The notes beneath the pieces are model-generated. The model made no database searches and was not told the origin of the DNA. It saw only the letters and a program-made list of their open reading frames with translations. Below are positions 1-8,242 of a DNA stretch of 30,141 nt, in pieces (positions within the stretch are counted from its first letter, which is position 1; each line of letters opens with the position of its first letter). The translations under genes were made by a program, and so were the position numbers. Source of the DNA: Thiomonas sp. (GTDB lineage Bacteria > Pseudomonadota > Gammaproteobacteria > Burkholderiales > Burkholderiaceae_C); NCBI GenBank assembly GCA_028706735.1, contig JAQTVS010000001.1, forward strand, positions 1 through 30,141. Reading direction: 5' to 3'.

Positions 1-1
1 G

Positions 2-3000
2 CGGGTGAGTCATGTGACGGACGCCACCGACTGGCGGGTGGAATATCCCTTCGTCGTGCTCTGCCCCGACAGCGAAGACGAGATTGCCGGGCTGGTGCAG
101 GGCTGCATCGAACTCGGCCTGACCATCATCCCGCGCGGAGGCGGCACCGGCTACACCGGCGGCGCGATTCCGCTGGTGTGGAGGAGCGCGGTGATCAACA
201 CCGAAAAGCTCGACCGCATCGGCGCGGTCGAATACATCGAACTGCCCGGCGTGGCCCACCCCGTACCCACCATCCAGACGCCGGCCGGTGTGGTGACGCA
301 GCGTGTCTCCGACGCGGCGGAAGCCGCCGGGCTGGTGTTCGCCGTCGACCCCACCTCGGCCGATGCCTCCTGCGTGGGCGGCAATGTGGCCATGAATGCG
401 GGCGGCAAGAAAGCCGTACTGTGGGGCACGGCCATCGACAACCTCGTGTCCTGGCGCATGGTCGATCCGCAGGGTCGCTGGGTGGAGGTGCAGCGCCTCG
501 ACCACAATCTGGGCAAGATTCATGATGTGGATGTGGCGCGGTTTGAAATCCGCACCCTCGCCGCCGACGGCAACACGCTGCTCGACACCCGCGTACTCGA
601 CATTCCGGGCGCGCGCTTCCGCAAGGAGGGGCTGGGCAAGGACGTGACCGACAAATTCCTCGCCGGCCTGCCGGGTGTGCAGAAAGAGGGCTGCGACGGC
701 ATCATCACCAGCGCCCGCTGGATCCTGCACAAAATGCCGCCACATGTGCGCACCGTCTGCCTGGAATTTTTCGGCCAGGCGCGCGAGGCCATTCCCAGCA
801 TTGTCGAGATCAAGACCTTTCTCGACGCGCGGCCGGGCGGCGCCATTCTGGCGGGCCTGGAACATCTGGACGACCGTTACCTCAAGGCCGTGGGCTACGC
901 CACCAAGAGCGCGCGCGGCGCCCTGCCCAAGATGGTGCTGTTCGGCGACATCGTCGGCGAAGATGAAGCCGCCGTGGCCCGCGCCGCCTCTGAAGTGGTG
1001 CGCATGGCCAATGCACGGGTGGGCGAGGGCTTCGTCGCTGTGAGCGCGGAGTCGCGCAAAAAATTCTGGCTCGACCGCAAGCGCACTGCGGCCATTGCCC
1101 GCCACACCAACGCGTTCAAGATCAATGAAGACGTGGTGATTCCGCTGCCGCGCATGGGCGAGTATGTCGATGGCATCGAACACATCAACGTCGAGCTGTC
1201 GCTGAAAAACAAGCTGGCGCTGGTGGCCGAGATCGACCGTGCGCTGCGCGGCGCGCTGCCGCTGGCGCGCAACGAAGAGCTGGCCGATGGCGAGCCTGCG
1301 CTCTCAACCGAAGACCTGGAGGCCAAGCGCGCCCAGGCGCTGGAACTGCTGGCGGCAGTGCATGCGCGCTGGTCGTTCTATCTCGATCAGCTTGACAGGC
1401 CTTTGCTGGCGCTGCCCGATGCGCAGCGCGCGCTGTTGTCTGCATCGCCCGCCGCATCCCCCGCCTTTCTCGCGCTGCCTGCGGGTGCAAGTGCCGAAGG
1501 CCGCACGCTGTTCCATCTGCTGCAGGATCATTCCCTGCGCGCGTCGTGGAAGGCCGAGTTGCGCAAGCCTTTGGCCGCCGTGTTTTCCGGCGGGCTGTTC
1601 GAGCCGCTGCGCAGCGAGATCGACGCCATTCATCAGCGCGTGCTCAAGAGCCGGGCCTGGGTGGCGCTGCATATGCACGCGGGCGACGGCAATGTGCATA
1701 CCAATATCCCGGTCAACTCCGACGATTACTCGATGCTGCAACAGGCGCACAACGCGGTGGCCCGCATCATGGCGCTGGCGCGCAGCCTGGGCGGGGTGAT
1801 CTCGGGCGAGCACGGCATCGGCATCACCAAGCTGGAGTTCCTCACCGAAGAGGAAATCGGCGCTTTCCGCGCGTACAAGCGCGATGTCGATCCCGAAGGG
1901 CGTTTCAACAAGGGCAAGCTGCTCGACGATCCGGCGTATCCCGCCGATCTGCGCAACGCCTACACGCCCAGCTTCAACCTGATGGGGCACGAGTCGCTCA
2001 TCATGCAGCAAAGCGACATCGGCGCCATCAGCGCGTCGGTGAAGGACTGCCTGCGCTGCGGCAAGTGCAAGAGCGTGTGCGCCACGCATGTGCCGCGCGC
2101 CAATCTGCTGTATTCGCCGCGCGACAAAATTCTCGCCACCTCGCTGCTGATCGAGGCCTTTCTGTATGAAGAGCAGACCCGGCGCGGCGTGAGCATCCGC
2201 CATTGGGAGGAGTTCGAGGACGTGGCCGACCACTGCACGGTCTGCCATAAATGCGTGACGCCCTGCCCGGTGGACATCGACTTCGGCGATGTCACCATGA
2301 ATATGCGCAACCTGCTGCGCAAGATGGGCAAGAAAAGCTTCAAGCCGGGCAACGTGGCGGCGATGTTCTTCCTCAATGCCACTCAGCCGCAGACCATCAA
2401 GCTGGTGCGCAGCGCGATGGTGGGTGTGGGTTTCAAGGCGCAGCGCCTGGCCGTGCGCCTGCTCAAGCCCGTCGCCAAGCCGCAGACCGCGCACCCCCCG
2501 CTGACCGTAGGCAAGCCGCCAATCCGCGAGCAGGTGATTCACTTCATCAACAAACCCATGCCGGGCGGCCTGCCGAAAAAAACCGCGCGCGCGCTGCTCG
2601 ACATCGAAGACAAGGACTTCGTGCCCATCATCCGCAACCCGCGCGGCACCTCGGTGGACAGTGAGGCGGTGTTCTATTTTCCGGGCTGCGGTTCGGAGCG
2701 GCTGTTCAGCCAGGTCGGGCTGGCGACGCAGGCCATGCTGTGGCACGCGGGGGTGCAGACCGTGCTGCCGCCGGGCTATCTGTGCTGCGGCTATCCGCAG
2801 CGCGGCTCGGGCCAGTTCGACAAGGCCGAGAAAATCATCACCGACAACCGGGTGCTGTTCCACCGCGTGGCCAATACACTCAACTATCTCGACATCAAGA
2901 CCGTGGTGGTGAGTTGCGGCACCTGCTACGACCAGTTGCAGGGCTATGAATTCGAGAAGATTTTTCCGGGTTGCCGCATCATCGACATCCACGAGTTCCT

Positions 3001-3466
3001 TCTGGAGAAGGGCTACAGCCTCAGCCCGGGCGGCACGTCAGCCGCGGTCAAGTATCTGTATCACGACCCTTGCCACAGCCCGATGAAAACGCAGGAGCCG
3101 ATGAAGACCGTCAAGGCGCTGCTGGGCGACGGCGTGGTCAAAAGCGAGCGCTGCTGCGGCGAGAGCGGCACGTTTGGCATCTCGCGGCCCGACATCGCCA
3201 CGCAGGTGCGTTTCCGCAAGGAAGAAGAGCTGCGCAAGAACGAGCTGGCGTTGCGCGCCGATGGTTTTGCCGGCGACATCAAAATTCTGACGTCTTGCCC
3301 ATCCTGCCTGCAGGGGCTCGCGCGGTATGGCAACGATCTGCAGCATGGCCTGCTTGAGGCCGACTACATCGTGATCGAAATGGCGCGTCACCTCATCGGC
3401 GAGGACTGGATGGCCGACTACGTCAAGGCGGCGAACAACGGCGGCATCGAGCGCGTTCTGGTGTGA
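2..3466 (+). CDS. FAD-linked oxidase / Fe-S / CCG-domain oxidoreductase (DUF3683-type), 5' partial
   Basis: This is a large flavin and iron-sulfur oxidoreductase of the D-lactate/glycolate dehydrogenase type. The frame is open to the left edge, so the N-terminus is missing; GTG at 5 is only the first in-frame start codon. Numbering from that codon, an FAD-binding PCMH domain shows the glycine-rich [11 protein letters not shown] stretch near residue 43. An FAD-oxidase C-terminal domain follows, with [12 protein letters not shown] near 556 and GEHGIGITK near 597. Two CxxCxxCxxxC ferredoxin motifs lie near 682 and 744. The C-terminal third has two CCG-type repeats ([17 protein letters not shown], then [14 protein letters not shown]) like those of GlpC and the heterodisulfide reductase CCG subunit. 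Such proteins oxidise a 2-hydroxyacid and pass electrons through Fe-S clusters, probably to quinone. The substrate is not evident. Homologues in Burkholderiales are, from memory, about 1,270-1,330 aa, so roughly 120-170 residues are lost. The last 4 nt overlap pncA. Confidence 0.85.
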   Translation, partial: RVSHVTDATDWRVEYPFVVLCPDSEDEIAGLVQGCIELGLTIIPRGGGTGYTGGAIPLVWRSAVINTEKLDRIGAVEYIELPGVAHPVPTIQTPAGVVTQRVSDAAEAAGLVFAVDPTSADASCVGGNVAMNAGGKKAVLWGTAIDNLVSWRMVDPQGRWVEVQRLDHNLGKIHDVDVARFEIRTLAADGNTLLDTRVLDIPGARFRKEGLGKDVTDKFLAGLPGVQKEGCDGIITSARWILHKMPPHVRTVCLEFFGQAREAIPSIVEIKTFLDARPGGAILAGLEHLDDRYLKAVGYATKSARGALPKMVLFGDIVGEDEAAVARAASEVVRMANARVGEGFVAVSAESRKKFWLDRKRTAAIARHTNAFKINEDVVIPLPRMGEYVDGIEHINVELSLKNKLALVAEIDRALRGALPLARNEELADGEPALSTEDLEAKRAQALELLAAVHARWSFYLDQLDRPLLALPDAQRALLSASPAASPAFLALPAGASAEGRTLFHLLQDHSLRASWKAELRKPLAAVFSGGLFEPLRSEIDAIHQRVLKSRAWVALHMHAGDGNVHTNIPVNSDDYSMLQQAHNAVARIMALARSLGGVISGEHGIGITKLEFLTEEEIGAFRAYKRDVDPEGRFNKGKLLDDPAYPADLRNAYTPSFNLMGHESLIMQQSDIGAISASVKDCLRCGKCKSVCATHVPRANLLYSPRDKILATSLLIEAFLYEEQTRRGVSIRHWEEFEDVADHCTVCHKCVTPCPVDIDFGDVTMNMRNLLRKMGKKSFKPGNVAAMFFLNATQPQTIKLVRSAMVGVGFKAQRLAVRLLKPVAKPQTAHPPLTVGKPPIREQVIHFINKPMPGGLPKKTARALLDIEDKDFVPIIRNPRGTSVDSEAVFYFPGCGSERLFSQVGLATQAMLWHAGVQTVLPPGYLCCGYPQRGSGQFDKAEKIITDNRVLFHRVANTLNYLDIKTVVVSCGTCYDQLQGYEFEKIFPGCRIIDIHEFLLEKGYSLSPGGTSAAVKYLYHDPCHSPMKTQEPMKTVKALLGDGVVKSERCCGESGTFGISRPDIATQVRFRKEEELRKNELALRADGFAGDIKILTSCPSCLQGLARYGNDLQHGLLEADYIVIEMARHLIGEDWMADYVKAANNGGIERVLV

Positions 3467-4086
3467 GCATGAAGTCCGCGTCCGTTCTGCTGGTGATCGA
3501 CGTGCAGAACGGTTTTTGCACCGGCGGCGGCCTGCCGGTGCCGGATGGCGAAGCCGTGGTGCCGGTGATCAACCGGCTGGCGACAAAGTTTGCGCAGGTG
3601 GTGTTGACGCAGGACTGGCACCCGCCGGGCCATGCGTCATTTGCCAGCGCGCATCCGGGACGGCAGCCCTTCGAGACCCTCACCCTGCCGTATGGGCCGC
3701 AGGTGCTGTGGCCGGATCATTGCATCCAGGGCACGGCCGATGCGGCCCTGCACCCCGATCTGCACATTGCGCACGCTCAGGCCGTCATTCGAAAAGGCTG
3801 GCGGGCGGGCATCGACAGTTACTCAGCGTTTATGGAAGCCGACCGCAAGACGCCCACTGGCTTGACGGGCTATCTGCGCGAGCTGGATGTGCGCGAACTG
3901 GTGCTGTGCGGATTGGCCACGGATTTTTGCGTGGCCTGGAGCGCATTGGACGCCCGGGCTGCAGGTTTCGATGTGACCGTGGTGGATGACGCCTGCCGCG
4001 CCATCGACCTCAATGGCTCGCTGGATCAGGCCTGGGCGCAGATGCGCGCCGCCGGGGTACGACGCGCAACGTCCGCCGAGTTCTGA
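3463..4086 (+). CDS. pncA: Nicotinamidase
   Basis: A cytoplasmic isochorismatase-fold amidase that converts nicotinamide to nicotinate and ammonia in NAD salvage. The 207 aa match the family length. The catalytic triad is visible as Asp13 (VIDVQNGF), Lys111 (IRKGW) and Cys156 (GLATDFCV). The metal ligands are Asp51 and His53 ([12 protein letters not shown]) and His86 (WPDHCIQGT). The conserved cis-peptide region before Cys156 is intact. The GTG start at 3463 shares GTGA with the upstream stop, which suggests translational coupling. An ATG two codons later (3469) is the alternative start. Nothing links nicotinamide salvage to the upstream oxidoreductase except possible co-transcription and a flavin/NAD redox theme. 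Confidence 0.93.
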   Translation: MSMKSASVLLVIDVQNGFCTGGGLPVPDGEAVVPVINRLATKFAQVVLTQDWHPPGHASFASAHPGRQPFETLTLPYGPQVLWPDHCIQGTADAALHPDLHIAHAQAVIRKGWRAGIDSYSAFMEADRKTPTGLTGYLRELDVRELVLCGLATDFCVAWSALDARAAGFDVTVVDDACRAIDLNGSLDQAWAQMRAAGVRRATSAEF

Positions 4087-4255
4087 GCGCCCCCAGGGCC
4101 GGGCACTCCCCACCCCACCCCATCCCATCCCTCCTCACGAGCGGGGAGGGAGTGATCTCACCTCCCGCACGGCGTGGGGGAGGTCGGGAGGGAGATGGCC
4201 CAGCGCGCCCGCCGTGGGGGCCAAGGAAACTTGGGGCGGCCAGGCGTTTCCTTGA
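4087..4255. other. Convergent intergenic region with purine/pyrimidine-skewed tracts
   Basis: This 169-bp gap separates the ends of plus-strand pncA and the minus-strand cytochrome b gene. It has a C-rich tract (about 4106-4136) followed by G-rich runs (about 4141-4200). An imperfect hairpin is possible at 4141-4168, where GGGAGG pairs with CCTCCC. No coding frame here resembles a protein. It probably works as a bidirectional transcription-ending spacer, which is inference from the gene orientation. Confidence 0.4.
4223..4253. terminator. Possible bidirectional terminator hairpin
   Basis: AAGGAAAC at 4223-4230 is perfectly inverted as GTTTCCTT at 4246-4253, with a 15-nt loop. It sits directly after the cytochrome b stop codon and downstream of pncA. 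Neither strand has a real U-tract after the stem, so intrinsic termination is only plausible. Confidence 0.35.
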
Positions 4256-4930
4256 TCAGACGTTTTCGCCGGTGGCGGCGGCCTTCTGGGGCGCCATGGC
4301 GTGTGGCTTGTGCTCCACCGGCTCGTCTTCATAGCCGCGGATCATGGCCATGATGTGCGCCATCGGGGTATGGCCGGTGGTGGTGAGGTAGACGTGGATG
4401 ATGAAGAAAATCAACATCATGTACGCGCCGATGGTGTGCGCCCAGGCGACGGCTTGCAGGCTGATGCCCCACTGTTGCCAGATCGGCCAGGCGCCCCAGT
4501 CGGCGAAGAACAACAGCCAGATGCCGCTGATCCAGATGATGGGGTTGATCATCAGCTTCACCCACAGATAGGCCAGACGTTGCAGCGGATTGTGTTTGCG
4601 CGTGACGGTCTGTTGATACGGATGCTCCTCGCCACGGAACATGCCCCAGGCGTAATGGCGGGCGACCAGAACAATCTTGTCGAGGGTCGGGATGTATTGC
4701 TTCCATTCGCCCGTGGTGAAGTGCCAGAAAATGGCGAAGACCCACAGCACCACCAACGCCCACGCCGCAAACCTGTGAATGCGCAGCGCAGTGAGGAACT
4801 CCACCCCGAGGTCATACAGGCCGTGGATGCGAAAGCCGGTCAGCATCAGCAGGATGATGAGCCCGGCCTGGCTCCAGTGCCAGAAGCGCTCGAACCGCTT
4901 GAACAGGATGACGTGTTGTTTATGTGACAT
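4256..4930 (-). CDS. Cytochrome b561-domain protein, membrane partner of the octaheme cytochrome
   Basis: A 224-aa integral membrane di-heme b-type cytochrome of the group that includes formate dehydrogenase gamma and thiosulfate/tetrathionate reductase cytochrome b subunits. Four hydrophobic segments are visible at about 20-38, 53-70, 127-145 and 163-183. Candidate axial heme ligands are His18 (FWHWSQ), His52, His70 (FWHFTTG), His165 (AHTIGAY), His179 and His187 (TTTGH). GAGGA lies about 8 nt before the ATG. It follows the octaheme cytochrome gene by 48 nt on the same strand, so co-transcription is likely. The expected role is to oxidise quinol in the membrane and feed electrons to the periplasmic multiheme protein; that role is inferred from family and context. 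The C-terminal tail, rich in Ala, His and Glu, is cytoplasmic by simple topology reasoning. Confidence 0.85.
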   Translation of the reverse strand: MSHKQHVILFKRFERFWHWSQAGLIILLMLTGFRIHGLYDLGVEFLTALRIHRFAAWALVVLWVFAIFWHFTTGEWKQYIPTLDKIVLVARHYAWGMFRGEEHPYQQTVTRKHNPLQRLAYLWVKLMINPIIWISGIWLLFFADWGAWPIWQQWGISLQAVAWAHTIGAYMMLIFFIIHVYLTTTGHTPMAHIMAMIRGYEDEPVEHKPHAMAPQKAAATGENV

Positions 4931-4978
4931 GACGAATTCCTCGAAGTGTCTGTGTGAGGTTGCACTGCGGGCTGCGGG

Positions 4979-6727
4979 TCAGTGGCTCTTGCTGCCGGGC
5001 TTGTTGCGGCGGCGCAGCCATAGGAAGCTGCGGATGCCGCCATGCACCATCACCCCGGCCAGACTCAGCCCGGCAATGCCCAGGCCGATGGTTTCGATCC
5101 AGGTCTGATGGTCTTTGCTGCGACCCGGGATGTAGATGCCGTCAATCTTTTCCAGCCGACCGTTGTTGCTGTGGCATTGCGCGCAGCTCAGCGCCTTGTC
5201 TTTAGGGGCCACCATGTGGGTGATCGGCCAGGTGGTGGTGGTCTTGACGAATTCATACTTGCCCGACCACTCCAGCCCGGCCTCTTTCATGCCCGCAGTG
5301 ATGGACTTCTGCCAGTCCATGGTGTGCCAGTAGGCCGCGTCGTCGAAGCCCGCGTTGTGGATGGCCAGAAGGCGGTGCAGTTCCGGGTCGTAGGGCTGGG
5401 TGCCCTTCATGGTTTTCACCGGCCAGATGCGTGATTTGCCGTCGGTCGGGCTGCCGTCGTATTGGTTGATGGCGACGACTCCGTCTTTGTCGGGCACGGC
5501 GTTTTCGCCGATGTTCATCCACTTCACCGCGCCGTTGAACCAGGTGTAGTCGGGCACGACGTTTTCACCCAGCTTGAACTGGCCCTTGATGCCCAGGTAG
5601 GTGGGGTGGCCGTGTTCGTCCTTGATGACCAGGGGCTTGCCGTCCGGGCCGCGCTGGCCGGCCTTGGAATAGTCCCATTCCATCTTGGTGGGCACGCCGC
5701 CACGGGCGAATTCGGGGATATGGCAGGTCTGGCAGGCGATGTTGCGGGTGTGCATGTTCAAGTCTTGCGCCAGATTGCCCTTGTGCGGCGTGTCGCCGTG
5801 GCAGGACTGGCAGCTTGCGGCGCTGCCCATATTGTGTTGGCTGCCGCGCACATACTGGCCACCCTCGTGCTTGGCGTCGAGCTTGTAGTGGCTGCCGCTC
5901 ACCTCGTGGCCGCCGGTGGCATGGCAGGTCTGGCACTGGAAGTTCAGGCCGTCCTTGGCCATGTGCACGTCGAGTGATTTGGGCGGGTTGATCAGCGAGC
6001 TGTCGAGGTCGCCGTGTTTCACACCGTCGCCGCCGCCGCCGTTGAAGTGGCAGGTGCCGCAGTTGGCGCGCGAGGGCTCGCCCACATGCTGTGCAATCAC
6101 GGCCAGATCGATCGGCTCGATGAACTTGCCCGAGCCGGGCGGCATTTCGATGCGGGTGGTCGGCGGGTTGCCGGACTGATAGGGCGCTTTGACGTATTTG
6201 CCGGTCTGGTCGTGGCAGACCAGGCAGTCCACATCCGTGTCCGGGCGTTTGCTGAAGGCCACGAACTCACCCGATTTCGCATCGCCATAGCCGACATGGC
6301 AGCCGGTGCAGTACTGCTGGTTGCTCGGCGTGGAGACGCAGAAGTTGTTCATCACCTTGTTTTTGCCGACGATGCGCTTGGAGTCTTGCTCCACTGCTTC
6401 CCACTTCCAGTGGATGGTGCCCTTGATCTGCTTGGCCGCCTCGGTGTGGCAGCTCAGGCAGGCCGCGGTGACTTCCGGGCCGCTTTTGAACGGTCCTTGA
6501 AGCTCCTTGAACTTGCTGTGATCGGCCGTGGCTTTCGAACCGGTTGGCATTTTGGGCACCACGCGGTAGGGCGAGTGGATGTCGACCTCGGCAATCGCCG
6601 CCTGCGGTGCAGACGAAGCAGGGTTGGCCAGGGCTGGCGGGACGCTGATCGCGACCGCACTAAGAGCGGCCAGACGAAGCCAGAAGCCGAGGCGGGCGGC
6701 AGGCGCGAAGCGGTGGGTAAACGGCAT
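4979..6727 (-). CDS. Octaheme c-type cytochrome, tetrathionate reductase family (OTR)
   Basis: A periplasmic multiheme cytochrome of 582 aa. It has exactly eight CxxCH heme-binding motifs, with first cysteines at residues 90, 140, 168, 223, 265, 306, 332 and 515. Residues 1-34 look like a Sec signal peptide ending in ALA. A hydrophobic stretch at about 546-570 followed by RRR suggests a C-terminal membrane anchor. The extra Cys130 just before the second heme motif (NNFCVSTPSNQQYCTGCH) is a family feature as I recall it. I chose ATG 6727 because GGAG lies 8 nt upstream and the signal peptide begins there. The open frame continues to 6847, but that extension has no signal features. The Shewanella OTR family member reduces tetrathionate, nitrite and hydroxylamine in vitro, and its physiological substrate is unsettled. 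Together with the downstream cytochrome b gene it probably forms a quinol-driven reductase, or an oxidase running in the other direction. Confidence 0.9.
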   Translation of the reverse strand: MPFTHRFAPAARLGFWLRLAALSAVAISVPPALANPASSAPQAAIAEVDIHSPYRVVPKMPTGSKATADHSKFKELQGPFKSGPEVTAACLSCHTEAAKQIKGTIHWKWEAVEQDSKRIVGKNKVMNNFCVSTPSNQQYCTGCHVGYGDAKSGEFVAFSKRPDTDVDCLVCHDQTGKYVKAPYQSGNPPTTRIEMPPGSGKFIEPIDLAVIAQHVGEPSRANCGTCHFNGGGGDGVKHGDLDSSLINPPKSLDVHMAKDGLNFQCQTCHATGGHEVSGSHYKLDAKHEGGQYVRGSQHNMGSAASCQSCHGDTPHKGNLAQDLNMHTRNIACQTCHIPEFARGGVPTKMEWDYSKAGQRGPDGKPLVIKDEHGHPTYLGIKGQFKLGENVVPDYTWFNGAVKWMNIGENAVPDKDGVVAINQYDGSPTDGKSRIWPVKTMKGTQPYDPELHRLLAIHNAGFDDAAYWHTMDWQKSITAGMKEAGLEWSGKYEFVKTTTTWPITHMVAPKDKALSCAQCHSNNGRLEKIDGIYIPGRSKDHQTWIETIGLGIAGLSLAGVMVHGGIRSFLWLRRRNKPGSKSH

Positions 6728-6960
6728 GACGAACACTCCAGTCGGTGTGCGAGACGGATCGATCAGAAGACGCATGATCACAGATACATGAAGTTGCAAA
6801 TGTGACAAGACGCAAAAACTCCGAAGCCCGATATGCCGAAATTGCAATCTTTTGATCTGGGATAAATGAATCGCGCATGCTGAATCCGTTTTGCCGGCTG
6901 GTGCGTCATTCGAACAACAGTCGCACAGACCGCGCTGTTCTCGTTTTTTTTTCCCCTTTC

Positions 6961-6966
6961 AGGAGG
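6961..6966 (+). promoter_or_regulatory. Perfect Shine-Dalgarno (AGGAGG) of the ferritin-like gene
   Basis: AGGAGG lies 7 nt before the ATG at 6974. This fixes the original start of the now frameshifted ferritin-like gene and shows that the ribosome entry site is intact although the reading frame is not. Confidence 0.8.
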
Positions 6967-6973
6967 TTTCACC

Positions 6974-7600
6974 ATGCAATGCACGCAAGCCGCAGCCAAC
7001 GCAGACCCTTCCAATTCCGCCATCCCCGAGGATTCCAGCGGGCAGAGCGCAAGCCGCCGTCAGTTTTTTCGCGTCGGCGGCCTGTTCGCCGCGGGCTGGC
7101 CGCTTCCAGCGCGCTGGCGCCGGTGACGCGCTGGGCAGGGACGATGTCCAAGTCAACCACGGACGACATTGCCATTCTCAACGTCGCACTCGGGCTGGAT
7201 GGAATATCAGGCCATCGCCGCTTACCAGGTGGGCGCGGAGTCGGGCTTGCTGGAAAAACCGGTGCTCGCCGTGGCCGTGAAATTCCAGGGACAGCACAAG
7301 GCGCTTGCCGCGGTGCTGTCGTCCACCATCAGCAAGCTCGGCGGCACGCCGGTCATGGCGAAGATGCCGGCGGACTATGGGTTCCCGGCCGCATCGCTCA
7401 AATCGCAGGCCGATGTGCTGGAATTCGCCGCCGGTCTGGAAAAGGCCGCGGCCAGCGCCTATCTGGGCGCTGTGCCGCAATTCCACAACAAGGATCTGGC
7501 CAAGGCCGCGGCCAGCATCATGGGCGACGAGGCCATGCACTGGGCAATTCTGCTCAACGCATTGGGCAAAGACCCGGCGCCTGCGGCGTTCATCGCCTGA
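6974..7600 (+). pseudogene. Ferritin-like domain protein with Tat-type leader, broken by two frameshifts
   Basis: Three pieces in two frames make one protein. The N-terminus from ATG 6974 carries a Tat-like leader (SRRQFFRVGGLFAAG). From 7096 the sense passes to another frame (LAASSALAPVTRWAGT...DDIAILNVALGL). From about 7202 it returns to the first frame (EYQAIAAYQVGAESG to the stop at 7600). The first break looks like loss of one C (GGCCTGG to GGCTGG near 7096), which would put a TGA at 7124. The second is a 4-bp tandem duplication, TGGATGGA at 7196-7203. The shifts are -1 and +4, so the frame is restored. The C-terminal part matches exported ferritin-like proteins, with helical repeats such as FQGQHKALAAVL and DEAMHWAILL. 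Function is unknown; a diiron or metal-storage role is inferred from the fold. Sequencing error is possible. A shorter product from TTG 7169 or ATG 7199 would lack the leader. Confidence 0.75.
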
Positions 7601-7622
7601 ACGACAGGGCGTTCTTCGGGGG

Positions 7623-7654
7623 GCGCGGCGCAATGTCGGTAACATGCGCCGCGC
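7623..7654 (+). terminator. GC-rich hairpin between the ferritin-like gene and the sigma factor gene
   Basis: A 9-bp perfect arm (7623-7631 with 7646-7654) extends by ATGT/ACAT with a bulged A, giving a very stable stem. No U-tract follows, so it may be a factor-assisted terminator or an mRNA stabilising structure. It lies 23 nt after the ferritin-like stop codon. Confidence 0.4.
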
Positions 7655-7681
7655 GTCCTCTGGTTCACGCCCGTTTTGCAC

Positions 7682-8242
7682 ATGCCTGACTTGCAGTCCT
7701 TGCTTGCCTACACCGCCCTGTCTGATCGTGATGCGTTCAGCCAGTTGTACGCGGCCATGCGCAGCCGGGCTTGGGCCATCTGCCTGCGTTTGCTGCGCGA
7801 CACCGCCGCCGCGGAAGAGGCCATGCAGGACGCCTATGTGAAAATCTGGAGCCAGGCGGCGAGCTACCGGCCCCATCTGGGATCGCCGGAGGCTTGGTTA
7901 TCGGCTCTGGTGCGCAACACCTGCCTCAATCGCCTGCGCGCGGGCAAGCGCGAGGCGCGGTATCTGGCGCCCGTGCACACCGAAGACGGTGATCCACCTG
8001 ACATCGCCGATCACCGTACCCCCGAAGCGCTGCTCGAAGCGGGGTTGCAGGGGCAGCACGTGGAGGATTGTTTGGGCCAGCTTCAACCCCGCCAGCGTGA
8101 TCTGCTCGCTGCGGCTTATGTCATGGGGCAGTCGCACGCTGAACTGGCGCGCGAGCGCGCCGTGCCGCTGGGCACGGTCAAGACCCTGATCCGCCGCGCG
8201 GTGCTGCTGTTGCGCGATTGTCTGGGGGAGGGCGCACGATGA
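7682..8242 (+). CDS. ECF-type RNA polymerase sigma factor
   Basis: A 186-aa extracytoplasmic-function sigma factor. Region 2 covers roughly residues 15-60 (FSQLYAAMRSRAW, AAEEAMQDAYVKIW), containing the core-binding and -10-recognition helices. Region 4 covers about 130-180 (LQPRQRDLLAAAYVMG, HAELARERAVPLGTVKTLI), a helix-turn-helix for -35 recognition. Between them lies only a short linker and no region 3, as expected for ECF factors. I chose ATG 7682; a TTG two codons upstream (7676) is in frame, and no strong Shine-Dalgarno sequence precedes either. The stop overlaps the start of the anti-sigma gene as ATGA, so the pair is translationally coupled. Pairing with an RskA-type anti-sigma suggests a SigK-like, envelope- or redox-responsive regulon. 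The broken ferritin-like gene just upstream may once have been a target. Confidence 0.88.
   Translation: MPDLQSLLAYTALSDRDAFSQLYAAMRSRAWAICLRLLRDTAAAEEAMQDAYVKIWSQAASYRPHLGSPEAWLSALVRNTCLNRLRAGKREARYLAPVHTEDGDPPDIADHRTPEALLEAGLQGQHVEDCLGQLQPRQRDLLAAAYVMGQSHAELARERAVPLGTVKTLIRRAVLLLRDCLGEGAR

Noticed and set aside
1304..2992. 562-aa open frame antisense to the FAD/Fe-S oxidoreductase
   Set aside because: No recognisable domain and biased His/Ala/Arg composition. The sense strand carries the conserved Fe-S and CCG motifs.
6014..6805. 263-aa plus-strand ORF antisense to the octaheme cytochrome
   Set aside because: It is a shadow of the heme protein's coding strand, with no start signal or conserved features.
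6728..6847. Extended N-terminus of the octaheme cytochrome
   Set aside because: No ribosome-binding site supports it, and the signal peptide with GGAG upstream fits ATG 6727.
6852..6865. FNR-like box (TTGAT-N4-GATAA) upstream of the octaheme and ferritin-like genes
   Set aside because: Only the first half-site matches consensus; the second has too many mismatches to call.
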